Under the pieces are notes generated by a model. It did no database searches, was not told the DNA's origin, and was given only the letters and a program-made list of their open reading frames with translations. A DNA stretch of 24,489 nt from a virus, in the IMG/VR virus record IMGVR_UViG_3300047550_001185, positions 1 through 24,489 of that record. One strand, given 5' to 3'. Of the stretch, positions 1 through 9,600 are shown piece after piece. Position 1 is the first letter of the stretch; each line of letters opens with the position of its first letter. The position numbers were made by a program, and so were the translations under genes.

Positions 1-1605
1 TGACGCTGCCAGGCGTGCCGTAGTTGCCAGCTGAGTCGATACCGGCCAGCCAGTAGGTGTAGGTGCCGGATTGCGTCTCGAAAACCGTGGTGAAGCCGCC
101 CTGCTTGGTGCCGATCACCGTGCCGCCGGCCCAGCTTGCGCCCTTGCGCAGCTCGTAGCTCAAGATCGGCAGGGTCTGCGTGACATCGTTCCAGCGCAGT
201 AGGACGTTGTTGTCGATCACCTGCTGCGTGATGGTCGGCGCTGACGGTACGGTCACGATCACATCGGTATCGTCCGGCGTGCCTTCGGTGCCGTTGACAT
301 CCACCGCTGCCAGCCAGAACTTCTGCGTGCCGCTCCAGTCGGCCTTCAGCGTGTAGGCGGTGCCATTGATAGTGGCAACCGTTGTCGCAGCACCCCATGT
401 TGCGCCGCGCTTCAGCCGGTAATAGTCGGTATCGAGGGTGCCCTTGATAGCAGCCCAACTCAAAACAACGTTCTGGCCAGCAAAGCTTGACGACAGAGCA
501 GGTGCTCCAGCCGCCAAAACGGAGATCACCGCAGATGCCTGAGTGCCGTAGTTGCCGTTCACATCACGCGCCACCACCCAGAAGGTCTGCGAGCCCGACC
601 AGCTGGCTCTCAGCGTGTAGGTGGTGCCGGTGATGTTGGCTAGCACCGTCGCCGTGGCGAAGGTCACGCCTTGCCGGATCTCATAGCCCGAGGTGGGCAG
701 GGTGCCCGCTACTGCAGTCCAGCTGAGCGTGGCGTCGGTGCCGCCGACTGTGGTGGTGATTGTCGTAGCACCTGCAGTGTTGATGGTGACGACTTCGCTG
801 TCGGGCGATGCCGGGACCTTGCCCACTAAGTCGATCGGGGCAACCCAGAAGGTGCGAGCACCAGCCCAAGTGATCGGCACCTTGAAGCTGGTGCTCTGCG
901 TGACTGCTAACTCTGTAGATGTGGCGTAGGTGCCGCCGTAGGAAACCCGGCAGTTAGCGATCTGATAGGTGGTTACGACTGGCGTGGTCCAGCTCAGCAC
1001 CAGATCAGTGCCCTCGATTGTGCTGCTGATGATCGCCGGATTAGGAGGTGAGACGCTGACGGCAATGCTTGCGGCGTTAGCGCTGTAGACGCCCGAGGTG
1101 TCGATTGCCTTCACCAGATAGGTGTATGTGCCGTCATCCAGTGAACCCAACTTGTAGGTTGATGCCTTGACCTGTGTCACCAGCGTGGCGGTGCCCCAGT
1201 TGGTGCCACGGCGGATCTCATATTGGTCAACGTCGATGTCCGTGATTGAAGTCCATGTCAGCAGGATGCCGAGATCCTTGTCTGCCGTGTAGTTAAGGTT
1301 CGTGACATCACTAGGCGGCGCTGTCTTACCTAATGCCGCAATGCTGCCGGTCAGCGAGGTGGCGGATTGCTTGAAGGTGGCACTGAGCGAATAGACTTCA
1401 AAGTCAAATGTGCCAGGCGTGATGTCGTAAATCTCGTAGTCAGGCCCGGTTACGGTCTCAGTCGTCCAGTTCCCTTCATCCTTGCGCCAGCGGACGCGAT
1501 ACTGCGCGACACCATTGACCGGCTGCCAAGAGGTAATTACCTTGGCCCTGACCTGCCCTTGGTACTCATAGAGAGCTTCCGCAAACGCAAGATTACTTGG
1601 GGCAG
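1..1605 (-). repeat. Array of six FN3-like domains in J (last one partial)
   Basis: Translated on the minus strand, this part of J contains consecutive modules of about 88-100 residues. Approximate borders are 1605-1318, 1317-1050, 1049-787, 786-514, 513-250 and 249-1. Each module has a Trp in an early strand (LLTWTS, LVLSWT, ATLSWT, VVLSWA, LLRWND) and a late aromatic strand (YTYLVKAID, RTFWVAPID, QTFWVVARD, QKFWLAAVD, YTYWLAGID). Modules 3 to 6 resemble one another more than they resemble modules 1 and 2, which suggests later duplication. FN3-like arrays are common in phage tail tips and probably act as spacers or weak glycan-binding surfaces; that role is inference. Confidence 0.8.
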
Positions 1606-3532
1606 CTGGTATTTGGTTAAGGTCTGTTACGTCACGAGGTTCAAGGGGAGCGCCGCGTTCGATGTAGTTATATTTGCTTGAGTTGTAAGCAAGCGCCGAA
1701 ATGGCGTATTGCGCTTGATCCTGCTCCTGAACGCTGAGAACGCGCCAGGTACTTGTCTGCAGGGTGCTGTTTTCGTAGATCCAAACGCTGTTACTATTCG
1801 GCGCTGTTGTGAAAGGCGTGCTGACCGTGATGACATTGCCAGTCCGGCTTGTCATCACAGTTTTCTGTATTGAGCCGTTGCTTAGGATGACTGAGAGCGT
1901 GCCGCCTGATGTCGGAAGCCCAGTGGCATCATCGACGGTCACAGCAGTTGTCGTGGCGGACGTAATGCGACCACCACGACGAGAGCCAGCTCGTACCGGA
2001 TCGCTGATCTGAATGATCTGTCCAGGGCGCACCAAGACGCCTGCGTCGATCGAAGCGGTGAAACTGACTACCTCAGACTCGTAGCGTTCTGAAAAGAGGA
2101 GCCACTCACCGATGCGGCTGGCCTGGCCACGAGATGTGCAGGCGAATGCTGAGACCTCGGTTTTGACGACGCCGTACTTGTCAATGCCGTCTGCGTCCTC
2201 GACCGACTCGTAGGCCATGTCGCGGGTGGCCATGTCAAAGTAGCTGACTACCGCAACTGTTGGCCGAGTCTTTTTGCTTGAGCCTGAATAGCTGAAGCCT
2301 TCCTCCGTTACGTTGGCAAGCGTGAACAGGTAAGCCGGATCAGATGGCTTGTCTTGGCTAACGGTGAGCGCACCAGTGCTCCAGTACGGCATGGCGCGGA
2401 ACACCGAGCACATGTCGTTGATCAGCTTGTAAGCTTCTTCCTGCGTCTGGATGTTGACGTTGCAGCTGAAGCGAGGCTCCGTGCCGCCAAAGCCATCAGG
2501 CACCAGCTCTGAGGCGTACTGGCTGGCTGCGTAGAAGGCCCACTTGTCTAGGTTTGCAGCGTTGCCGTTAAACGATGCTTTTTCGGCGTCAGTAAGAATG
2601 TGGTCCCCAAAACCGTAGCGCGTTGAGGTCAGCAAATCCCACAGGATCCAAGCTGGGTCGCTGCACCATTGCGCTGCAGCAAACGTTCCATTCCAGACCC
2701 CGCTATAGATCAACCGCCCAGTAGTGGCGTCAACAGTGGCGTTGCTTGGGATGCGTACTTTAATACCTCTTATATGGTAACTGCGCTGTGGGATGCTACT
2801 GAATTGCTTTGCATCTGCCCGCAATGCTACTATGGCACTGTTTGGATAGTTTAGTTTTGCGTTGATGATTTCCGTGTATGAAGTCCAAGTGATGCTGTTT
2901 GCTTTCTTGGCGCTGGTGCTATCAGGTGTGATTCTGGTGACTTTGATGTCTACGGGGAAAGCGCCATTCAGGGCTAGCTGGTAGTCACGCTGAAAGAGGT
3001 CTGGAGTGCGTCCTGTAATCGTGGCATCTATAAAGCCGCTACCGGTGGTTGCATAGCCTCCACCGTTGTACTGCGCTTGAATCCAAAAGCGAACGCTTTC
3101 GCCAACGATGTCACCATCGTCCGTGACTCTTTGAAGAGCTGGGACTCCAATCGTGACTTTAACCGCAGTGACGTTGGTATCAGTAATAGTTCTAATAATG
3201 GGCTCGTCCTTTTCGACAGCGACATCGACTGACCTAATGTCCTCGACAGTGTTTGCCAGTCTCAGCTGCGGTTGGTTCTGATAGCCGGTTGCAACGCCCC
3301 ATTGTACGTTTTTGAAGTTAAGTGTGCCGCCAATGCTGCGAATCGGCGTATTGTTGAGGTAGATAGATTTATCGCCATCCACAAGGCCCTGGATTTCTCC
3401 TTCGCTGATGAGATCTATGCCCTCTGCGTATTGCGTCGATTCGAGGTTGTCCTGAGCCTCATCAGGCGTGCCGCCGCCGCCACCGCCGCTACCTTTGCCG
3501 CCGCCGCCGCCGCTGCCAATTAGTAATGTCAT
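1..3532 (-). CDS. J: Tail tip / host-specificity protein J, 3' end cut by window edge
   Basis: The frame is open from an ATG at 3532 to base 1, at least 1177 codons, with no stop inside the window. The product is the central tail-tip fibre, which contacts the host receptor and in lambda also nucleates tail assembly. After a glycine-rich start, the segment TPDEAQDNLESTQ followed by ISEGEIQGLVDG matches the N-terminus of lambda gpJ. Further typical J segments are WILWDLLTSTRYGFGD and EEAYKLINDMCSVFRAMPYW. From about residue 640 onward the protein is a chain of FN3-like beta domains, the sixth being cut by the window edge. The start codon overlaps the stop of gene I (ATGA), so the two are translationally coupled. 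Lambda gpJ is 1132 residues; this protein is already longer. The receptor cannot be inferred. The family assignment is secure. Confidence 0.95.
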   Translation of the reverse strand, partial: MTLLIGSGGGGGKGSGGGGGGTPDEAQDNLESTQYAEGIDLISEGEIQGLVDGDKSIYLNNTPIRSIGGTLNFKNVQWGVATGYQNQPQLRLANTVEDIRSVDVAVEKDEPIIRTITDTNVTAVKVTIGVPALQRVTDDGDIVGESVRFWIQAQYNGGGYATTGSGFIDATITGRTPDLFQRDYQLALNGAFPVDIKVTRITPDSTSAKKANSITWTSYTEIINAKLNYPNSAIVALRADAKQFSSIPQRSYHIRGIKVRIPSNATVDATTGRLIYSGVWNGTFAAAQWCSDPAWILWDLLTSTRYGFGDHILTDAEKASFNGNAANLDKWAFYAASQYASELVPDGFGGTEPRFSCNVNIQTQEEAYKLINDMCSVFRAMPYWSTGALTVSQDKPSDPAYLFTLANVTEEGFSYSGSSKKTRPTVAVVSYFDMATRDMAYESVEDADGIDKYGVVKTEVSAFACTSRGQASRIGEWLLFSERYESEVVSFTASIDAGVLVRPGQIIQISDPVRAGSRRGGRITSATTTAVTVDDATGLPTSGGTLSVILSNGSIQKTVMTSRTGNVITVSTPFTTAPNSNSVWIYENSTLQTSTWRVLSVQEQDQAQYAISALAYNSSKYNYIERGAPLEPRDVTDLNQIPAAPSNLAFAEALYEYQGQVRAKVITSWQPVNGVAQYRVRWRKDEGNWTTETVTGPDYEIYDITPGTFDFEVYSLSATFKQSATSLTGSIAALGKTAPPSDVTNLNYTADKDLGILLTWTSITDIDVDQYEIRRGTNWGTATLVTQVKASTYKLGSLDDGTYTYLVKAIDTSGVYSANAASIAVSVSPPNPAIISSTIEGTDLVLSWTTPVVTTYQIANCRVSYGGTYATSTELAVTQSTSFKVPITWAGARTFWVAPIDLVGKVPASPDSEVVTINTAGATTITTTVGGTDATLSWTAVAGTLPTSGYEIRQGVTFATATVLANITGTTYTLRASWSGSQTFWVVARDVNGNYGTQASAVISVLAAGAPALSSSFAGQNVVLSWAAIKGTLDTDYYRLKRGATWGAATTVATINGTAYTLKADWSGTQKFWLAAVDVNGTEGTPDDTDVIVTVPSAPTITQQVIDNNVLLRWNDVTQTLPILSYELRKGASWAGGTVIGTKQGGFTTVFETQSGTYTYWLAGIDSAGNYGTPGSV
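3470..3517 (-). repeat. GGC/GGT trinucleotide tract encoding a glycine-rich N-terminus of J
   Basis: Residues 6-21 of J are 13 glycines broken only by Ser7, Lys13 and Ser15, encoded almost entirely by GGC. Lambda gpJ has a short Gly/Ser/Lys stretch at the same place (MGKGSSKG), so this looks like an expansion of a known flexible leader. Near-perfect GGC runs of this kind are prone to replication slippage. Confidence 0.85.
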
Positions 3533-4128
3533 GCCTTCACCCGAACAGTGTCAATGCCAGCGGAAATCACAATCGAACCCACTATCATCTCGCCGTAGAC
3601 AATCGGGACCGGAACACCTTGGCGGCTGGTGTTTTGCACGCCGCTAAAACTGTAGGACTTTCGAGGATCCTTGATTGAATCGCTGCCGGAGGGCATTGTG
3701 GGGACAGGCGTGAGCAGTTGAGCCACGCCGCCGAGCGCCAAACTAACACCCACGCCTTGCAGGACAGTTAGCAAGCCAATGTTCTTGGCGAATGCTGCGC
3801 CGAAGATAGCCCCACCTCCTGCTGTGGCCAAAGTTGCAATCGCAAACAGTGCTACACCAGCGATAATCCGCGCCGTAGCACCAGCGCCAGCAACCACCGG
3901 CACAATCTTGATCTCCTGCTGTCCTGCAGGATGATGCAGCTCGTCTGCGCTCAGGTCGTAGTCACCGACGCTCACGCGATAGTGCTGATCCGCCATGTGC
4001 TTCTCCAGCTCCGGCCAGTTCGTCAGCAGAAACCGCACAGCCTCAGCAGCGGTTGCCACATCGGCTTCAAGCACGCGCCTGCCGATGAACTTGGCAAGCC
4101 TTCCATAGAGCCGGATCTTCCGCAGCAT
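3529..4128 (-). CDS. I: Tail assembly protein I
   Basis: The product is 199 residues and matches the lambda tail assembly protein I family, which is needed to build the tail tip with J, K and L and is not a major virion component. The N-terminal ~75 residues (LRKIRLYGRLAKFIGR onward) have the ubiquitin-like look of the family. Residues ~78-135 are a Gly/Ala-rich hydrophobic stretch that could span or insert in a membrane. The C-terminal part contains PRKSYSFSGVQNTSRQG and VPIVYGEMIVGS, signatures of the family. The start at 4128 lies 8 bases after the K stop and has GGAGG upstream inside the end of K. The stop overlaps the J start. The exact biochemical role of I is unknown. Confidence 0.93.
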   Translation of the reverse strand: MLRKIRLYGRLAKFIGRRVLEADVATAAEAVRFLLTNWPELEKHMADQHYRVSVGDYDLSADELHHPAGQQEIKIVPVVAGAGATARIIAGVALFAIATLATAGGGAIFGAAFAKNIGLLTVLQGVGVSLALGGVAQLLTPVPTMPSGSDSIKDPRKSYSFSGVQNTSRQGVPVPIVYGEMIVGSIVISAGIDTVRVKA

Positions 4129-4136
4129 GGCCCGCT

Positions 4137-4859
4137 CTAACCTCCCGCCATTGTAGGCAGCTCAGGGTGGCGGAGCCTGCGCCCTGTGCATTTCATCAGC
4201 CAACCGCCGTAGAGATCACGGCTGCTCAGCCTGCCCCTGACGTGATGCAACAGCAGCTGGTCGCCCAGGTAGACGCCGCAGTGGTTGAGCCCGGTGCCGC
4301 TGATGTTCATCAGCATGAAGTCGCCGGGCTCCAGCTGCTCATCTTCCTCCAGCTCTCGGAAACCAGCTTCGCGCCAGCAGCCGTCGAACATCGGCTCCGC
4401 CTCGAATTGCTCCGGCGTCAGAGGCCGTTCCCAGTCGCGCAGCAGCAAACCGTGCTCGCCGTACCAGTCACGCGCCAGCGTCCAGCAGTCCGTTAGGCCC
4501 CATGCCCATTGCCGCCCGATCAGCGGCGCCTTGTAACCGGTTGGCAGCAGCTCGGCGCTCCACTGATCGGTCTTGGGGTTAACGATGAACCAAGGCAGGT
4601 CGCCGCGCTCGATCGCCACAAGGTCGGCCTGGCTCGGCTCAGGTGGCGTGATCGGATGGCTATGAACCACAGCCGCTATCTCGCCAGCGTCCTCTGCAGC
4701 TGCGTAGTCGTCTGGATTAAGAATGAATTGGTCGATGCCAGAGCATAGGTTGCGGCAGGGCCAGTAACGCTCGCGCCCTTTGACTACCACGACCAAACCG
4801 CAAGACTCACGCGGATCCTCGGCCTTGGCGTGCTCTAGTGCAGCATCACGCCAACTCAT
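4137..4859 (-). CDS. K: Tail tip protein K: JAMM domain plus NlpC/P60 peptidase
   Basis: The product is 240 residues with two enzyme-like domains, as in lambda gpK. Residues ~1-105 are a JAMM/Mov34 metalloprotease fold with the expected set Glu18, HSHP (His66, His68), Ser76 and Asp79. Residues ~112-232 are an NlpC/P60 cysteine peptidase: Cys125 in [13 protein letters not shown] and His193 in [17 protein letters not shown] before the His is the usual NlpC strand. By family knowledge the second domain cuts peptidoglycan peptides during DNA entry and the first may act in tip assembly. The start ATG overlaps the L stop (ATGA). All catalytic residues seem present, so both domains may be active. 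The family call is secure; the substrate is inferred. Confidence 0.95.
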   Translation of the reverse strand: MSWRDAALEHAKAEDPRESCGLVVVVKGRERYWPCRNLCSGIDQFILNPDDYAAAEDAGEIAAVVHSHPITPPEPSQADLVAIERGDLPWFIVNPKTDQWSAELLPTGYKAPLIGRQWAWGLTDCWTLARDWYGEHGLLLRDWERPLTPEQFEAEPMFDGCWREAGFRELEEDEQLEPGDFMLMNISGTGLNHCGVYLGDQLLLHHVRGRLSSRDLYGGWLMKCTGRRLRHPELPTMAGG

Positions 4860-6328
4860 TGGTAATAGCTCCCAACGCCAGGAAAAGAGCCAAACGGAAG
4901 TAACTCGTTATTGCTGCGGAAGGAATAGTTCGGAGTAGCTATTTGAATTGTGTAAGTGGATGAGCCGGGGGAGGCTGGCATAAAATAGAGGGTGATTTTA
5001 TCTGGTTGCGCGAAACCGCTGAAAGTCAATCCCGACGTGTTCGTGAGCGTGATCCGATTTAGCGATGCGTCTTTACTAGCAATGGTAGTATTGATTCCGT
5101 TAGCGCCGCGAACTCGCATTCCAACGCTAAGGCCAGTTACGTCAGTGAGCTGTAGCACAAGTCCAGGCAACGTCCATGCTGTCCTCTTGTACTGATAAGG
5201 CCGCTGATTGAGCGTCAATGTCGTGCCAGAGATCGAGGCAATAGTGGTATTCGCTGGCATGTAAAGGCCAGTGACGGTCATGCCAGCAATCAATCCCGCT
5301 GCGCTGGTGACGGTCATCGAACGGGCTGTCGCAGAGGCAGTGCCTGTTTTCGATAGAGAGGTGGTCGCTGTTGCAGCAGCGCTCATCACAACGACCGTTG
5401 CACTTGAAACGCTAGAAACAGTTGCGCCCGAAGGGATGCCAGGGCCGGTAATAGGAAAACCAGCGATAATCCCATCAGTATTGTTCAAAGTTAACGTGGT
5501 GCTGCCCGATGTGATAGTGCCAGTCTTTACGAGAGCGCCAAACCGCAGCTTGCAGCTGCTCAAACGCTTGCCGCAGAAATCAACAGCAGCAATGCCGCTT
5601 TTGCTCACGCCAGTTCCCCATGCACCAGCAGTCTTCGGTCCGTAGTACAGATTGTTTGTGGTGTCGTAGTAATACTGCCCATCTGTTCCGGTTCCCGCCG
5701 ATGGGGCGCCACTACCAGTGCGGATCAGCTTGTCATCAGTCGTGTAGTAAACCGCCGCGCTATATCCACATTCTGCTGATCTGTATTCCCACTGACAGAC
5801 GTTGGCGATACACTGACGCTTTGGAGCGCGGACACCAGCCAAGTCAAATGCTGCTGCCAGCTCGAACTCCACTACATCACGGTTCTCAGTCGTCTTGCGG
5901 TCGATGTAATAGACCTCGCGTGGAAACTCTGCGGTCGGATCCGGTGTGCCATACGGGTTCACCGCTCCAGGGAAGTTGGCGGCGTCGAGATACCGTGCCA
6001 GCGTGCGGATGCGCGTAACCTTCGCACCTTCCAATCCATCAGGCAGCGTCAGGAGAACTGCTGTGATCGTGCTGAGCAGGTTGGCGACGCGAATCTTCGG
6101 ACGCGGCAGCTGACCGTTGCCGCTGTACTCGAAGCCATCTGCTTCAACTGGAAACCGAAGATAACTATTGCCAGCCCAGACCAGTTCGCCGTTGGCGTTC
6201 AGGTTGCTGCCAGCGTGAAAGCGGTAGACATCCGCTACGCCGTGCTGCTTGACGTTCAGCTCCAGTACAAACAGCTCGATCACAGAGCTGGGTGCAATGG
6301 CTTGTAGATCGGAGAATGGGACTGCCAT
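4856..6328 (-). CDS. L: Minor tail protein L (iron-sulfur tip protein) with two insertions
   Basis: The product is 490 residues, about twice lambda gpL (232). Residues 1-170 follow the family ([30 protein letters not shown]). The cysteines that bind the [4Fe-4S] cluster of gpL are present as Cys178, Cys187, Cys252 and Cys259; the 9- and 7-residue spacings are those I recall for lambda Cys173/182 and Cys205/212. An extra Cys lies at 173. Between the two pairs sits a ~42-residue insert (about 201-245). Between KLRFG (260-264) and the family's C-terminal [10 protein letters not shown] (477-486) lies a ~210-residue Ser/Thr/Val-rich insert. Both inserts fall inside the conserved C-terminal domain, which keeps its ends, so they look like surface loops rather than damage. 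M and K overlap it on either side (TAATG, ATGA). Confidence 0.92.
   Translation of the reverse strand: MAVPFSDLQAIAPSSVIELFVLELNVKQHGVADVYRFHAGSNLNANGELVWAGNSYLRFPVEADGFEYSGNGQLPRPKIRVANLLSTITAVLLTLPDGLEGAKVTRIRTLARYLDAANFPGAVNPYGTPDPTAEFPREVYYIDRKTTENRDVVEFELAAAFDLAGVRAPKRQCIANVCQWEYRSAECGYSAAVYYTTDDKLIRTGSGAPSAGTGTDGQYYYDTTNNLYYGPKTAGAWGTGVSKSGIAAVDFCGKRLSSCKLRFGALVKTGTITSGSTTLTLNNTDGIIAGFPITGPGIPSGATVSSVSSATVVVMSAAATATTSLSKTGTASATARSMTVTSAAGLIAGMTVTGLYMPANTTIASISGTTLTLNQRPYQYKRTAWTLPGLVLQLTDVTGLSVGMRVRGANGINTTIASKDASLNRITLTNTSGLTFSGFAQPDKITLYFMPASPGSSTYTIQIATPNYSFRSNNELLPFGSFPGVGSYYQ
5039..5527 (-). repeat. Three tandem ~45-residue beta repeats inside L
   Basis: Residues ~268-430 of L hold three related units. 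Unit 1 (~268-318) reads through [18 protein letters not shown] and [15 protein letters not shown]. Unit 2 (~328-374) reads through [18 protein letters not shown] and [16 protein letters not shown]. Unit 3 (~389-430) reads through [18 protein letters not shown] and [18 protein letters not shown]. The shared pattern is T-x-T-x-x-x-G-L-x-x-G-M-x-V-x-G, a short gap, then T-T-I-A-S-I and a TLTL strand. Such units occur in phage structural proteins and look all-beta. They have no counterpart in lambda gpL. Confidence 0.75.
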
Positions 6329-6663
6329 TAGGGCTCAAACACCTCACGGAAGGTGGCCTGAATCTGGTTGTTGTTGCAGTTGCTCAGCGTGGTCTGCCAC
6401 TTCTCGCAAACGTACTTGCCAGCGGTACCGCGTGGCGGTATCCAGTCGAATGACTCCACGCCGCCGCGTGCTTCTAGGAACACCAGGATGTCGTCGCGCT
6501 CGGTGTCGGTGCGGTTTGCGAACGTCAGACTCCACTCCTTTGGATCGGTGTGAAGGCCAAACCGCACGCGCTGCTCATACCCGTCCCCAGCCTGAAACTT
6601 CCGTACCCGAGGCTGGCTGCTCTCGGTTGCCTCAAAGCTTGGGACGTAGGTGAAGCTTGCCAT
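6328..6663 (-). CDS. M: Minor tail protein M
   Basis: The product is 111 residues and matches the phage minor tail protein M family over its whole length: Pro/Arg-containing start (ESSQPRVRKFQAGDGYEQR), WSLTFANRT in the middle, and FLEARGGVESFDWIPP followed by Trp and Phe strands near the end. Lambda gpM is 109 residues. M joins the tape measure and the L/K/I/J tip in forming the distal tail end. The ATG at 6663 lies two bases after the H stop, and its stop overlaps the L start (TAATG). Nothing is unusual in this gene. Confidence 0.93.
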   Translation of the reverse strand: MASFTYVPSFEATESSQPRVRKFQAGDGYEQRVRFGLHTDPKEWSLTFANRTDTERDDILVFLEARGGVESFDWIPPRGTAGKYVCEKWQTTLSNCNNNQIQATFREVFEP

Positions 6664-6665
6664 GA

Positions 6666-9600
6666 TTATGCCGCCAGCAGGCCGCCAGGCCGTTTCTGTC
6701 TGACCAATTCTGCCTGCACCGCCTGCGAGATTGCACGACCCAGTTGCTCGCCCTGACCGCTGTTGCCCTGCACACTGGTGCCTTTGGCGTCCACGTTCAC
6801 GGTCACATTCGTGGCGCCACCGCCGCCAGCCACGCCCAGCTTGCCATCACGACCACGGCGCAGCGGGATGATCGCCTCGGGGCCGGCTTCGCCCATCAGG
6901 CCGGTGTTCATGTAGCCGCCGTTAGCGAACTTGAAGAGGGTGGGGCGGGTGACGATGCCGCCCATTGCGTAAGGCACGACGCCTTTGGTGTCGAAAACGT
7001 TGCCCTGGGCCGAAAGCAGGCTGGGCATGGAAAAGGCTCCCGGATTAAACCCGGCCTGCCCACTGCTGAACACCGACGCGCCAGACACCGGGCCAGCGCC
7101 CGAGAAGCCGCTAAACCCGCCACCGCCAACACCACCCCCAATCGCCCCGATCACCTGCATAATCGTGCGCAGGACGAGCTGCTGAATGATCATCCGCGCC
7201 GTGTCCTTGAGGATCGAAGCCGCGAACTCGCGGAAGTTGGCAGTGCCGGTGGTCACCAGGCTCACCAGAGCATCCTCGACACCCTTGATGCCGGTCTGCG
7301 CCAGCTGGGCTGTGGCCTCGCGCATTGTGCCGATCGAGTCGACGTACTGCTGGGCACCCTCGCGGATGCCGGCGCCGATGTTCATGTCTTGGCGGAAACG
7401 CATGGCGTCGCTGAACGCGATTTGAGCCGCAGTGGCTGCGTCGGTGCGATTCTTGAATTCTTCAAGCTGAGGATTCAGCGCGGCGATACCTTGGCTGTAG
7501 GCGTCTACCTGCGTCTTGGCGTTGATCGCTTCTTGCGTGTTGCCTTTGTTTGCCGCCTCAAGCTCTTGTAGCTTTGCTTTCGCCGCGTCCAGCAAGGTCT
7601 GCAAAGTCGCGAGGCTCTGGCTGTTCTGCTGAACTGCCTCAGCCTTTTTGACCTCGCTATCAATAATCTCGGGACGAACGCCCTCCAACTGAAGCCGGTT
7701 CCTTAACGCGGTAATTGCAGCGCTGTCTTTAAGCGCAGCGTTCTGCTGGCGAAGGTCGTCGGTGAGGTTCAGCACAAAGCCCTTGACTGCCTCCGGCGTG
7801 AGTTTGCTTAATTGCTCGTTGTAAAGATTGAGCAACTGATTTGCTGTGGCCAGATCCTGCTCAGCGATGTTTGCAGAACCCTCTGCCGCAATGTCGCGGC
7901 GTCCGGCAGCACCGACTCCGCCGCCAGCGCTGGGCCGAACAAAGTAGCCACCACTCTTGAAGTAGCCAAGGTCGGGATAGTTGCCAACCGCCAATCCACG
8001 ACTTCTGGATTGATGGAAGACGCTGTCTCCACCGGTATAAACGCCGACGTGAGGAGTGTCTCCAGGGCGCCCAGTCGCGACGATGTCGCCTGGCTGGAGT
8101 TTGCTCCAGTCAGTCATCACCTGACCGGCCTTGCGCACGGTGTCGGCCCAAGCAGTGACGCCTGGCAGGGAGATTCCGAGCGATTTGTAAAACGCCTTCA
8201 CCGACTCGGCGCACATGTTGGCGATGCCGGTAAAGCGGCTCGCCTCCTGAGCGGCAGCTTGCAGCTGGGCCGCCGAAAAGCCCGGCCCGCTCATGACGCC
8301 ACCACCAACGGTCGTGACTGCCATTGCTTGAGTGGATTTAAGCTTCTGCGTCGAATCGGCAAGCTGCTGCTGGGCCTGAACCATTCGGCCTTGCATCTGA
8401 TCCAGCTCGCCCAAGAACTGAGCAACAATGCCGGCAGTGGTTCTCGCAGCGCCGGTCTGGCTCTTGACCCAATTGTCGCGCTGCTTGTTGATCAGCTCCT
8501 GCTCGTACTCATAGCGCTTGCGGATCAGTTCCATCGCATTGCGATGGACTGCGTCATCAAGAGCAATGCGTGCTTTCGCTAGTGATTCTTCAGTGCGCTG
8601 TCGCTCATCTGCGTCACGTTTGGCCGCCGCGGCAGCCTTCTTCGCTTCCGACTCGCCAGATCCATCTTTGCTATCGGGATTCTGAAAGGTGCTTTGCCCA
8701 CGGTCCCCACCGGAGCCGGACTTGAAAATTGGCTGACCCGTTCTTGCATCAACCCAGCCAACGCCAGGCACTTGATAAGCCAGCTTCCCGGCGATTTTGC
8801 GATAGCCGTCAGGAATGCTTTTGCCAGCGTTCGGTCCAGCGCCGGGCGCATTGCCACTGAAAATCTGTTGAATTTCGATTTTGGCCTTGTAGGTCCCCTT
8901 GACGGAATCAAGTACCCCTTTCAGCTCCGCGACTTTGGCGCGGTAAAACTCGGCTTCCTTGGTGTTGTTCTTGTTCTGCAGCGCCAGGGTTCTTAGGCGC
9001 CCCTCAAAAATAATCAACGCACCCTGGGCGGCGCTGATTGCTTTGCCTTGCTCTTCTAGTGATTGGCCACTGGCCAATAAAGCCTTTCGGTGAGCGGCGA
9101 CGGCGCCCTCTGCTTCATAGAAGCGCGTGATGCTTGCCTGCAGTTGCGTGTCGGTGTTTCGCAGCTGCGTTTCAAGTTCGGTGGTGCCGCTAAACCACTG
9201 AAGTATGGCGTCACCGATGCCGCCATCGACGCCTGTTGTGCCTGTTTTCTTGAACTCTTCAAGCGCCTTTGCTGCAGAAGTTGAATTCTTTGTTGCCTCG
9301 CCAAGCGCCGCATTCAGCTCTTCGCTATTGCGAGCGGTCAACAGCATCTGCGAAGCCGCTTCGGCCAGACTGGCCGTCATATCTTGAATCGCGCTTCCGA
9401 GCGGCTGGAAGGTGCGGCCAAATTCTTCGCGCAAGGTCGCAAATGCGACCTTCAAGCGCTCGCCCGAAGCCTCAGAGGACGAGGCAATTTTTTCGTTGGT
9501 CTCTGCGTACTTGTCGCCAAGGGCAATGGCGAACTTCATTACGTCGTTCAGCCCGACCGTACCCTGCTCAAAAGCCTTGGCAAGTTCGGCGCCGGTGCGG

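Noticed and set aside
6744-8582. Plus-strand open frames of about 275 and 256 codons opposite the tape measure gene
   Set aside because: Compositional shadows of the coiled-coil, Ala-rich tape measure; His/Ala/Leu-rich translations with no recognisable domain.
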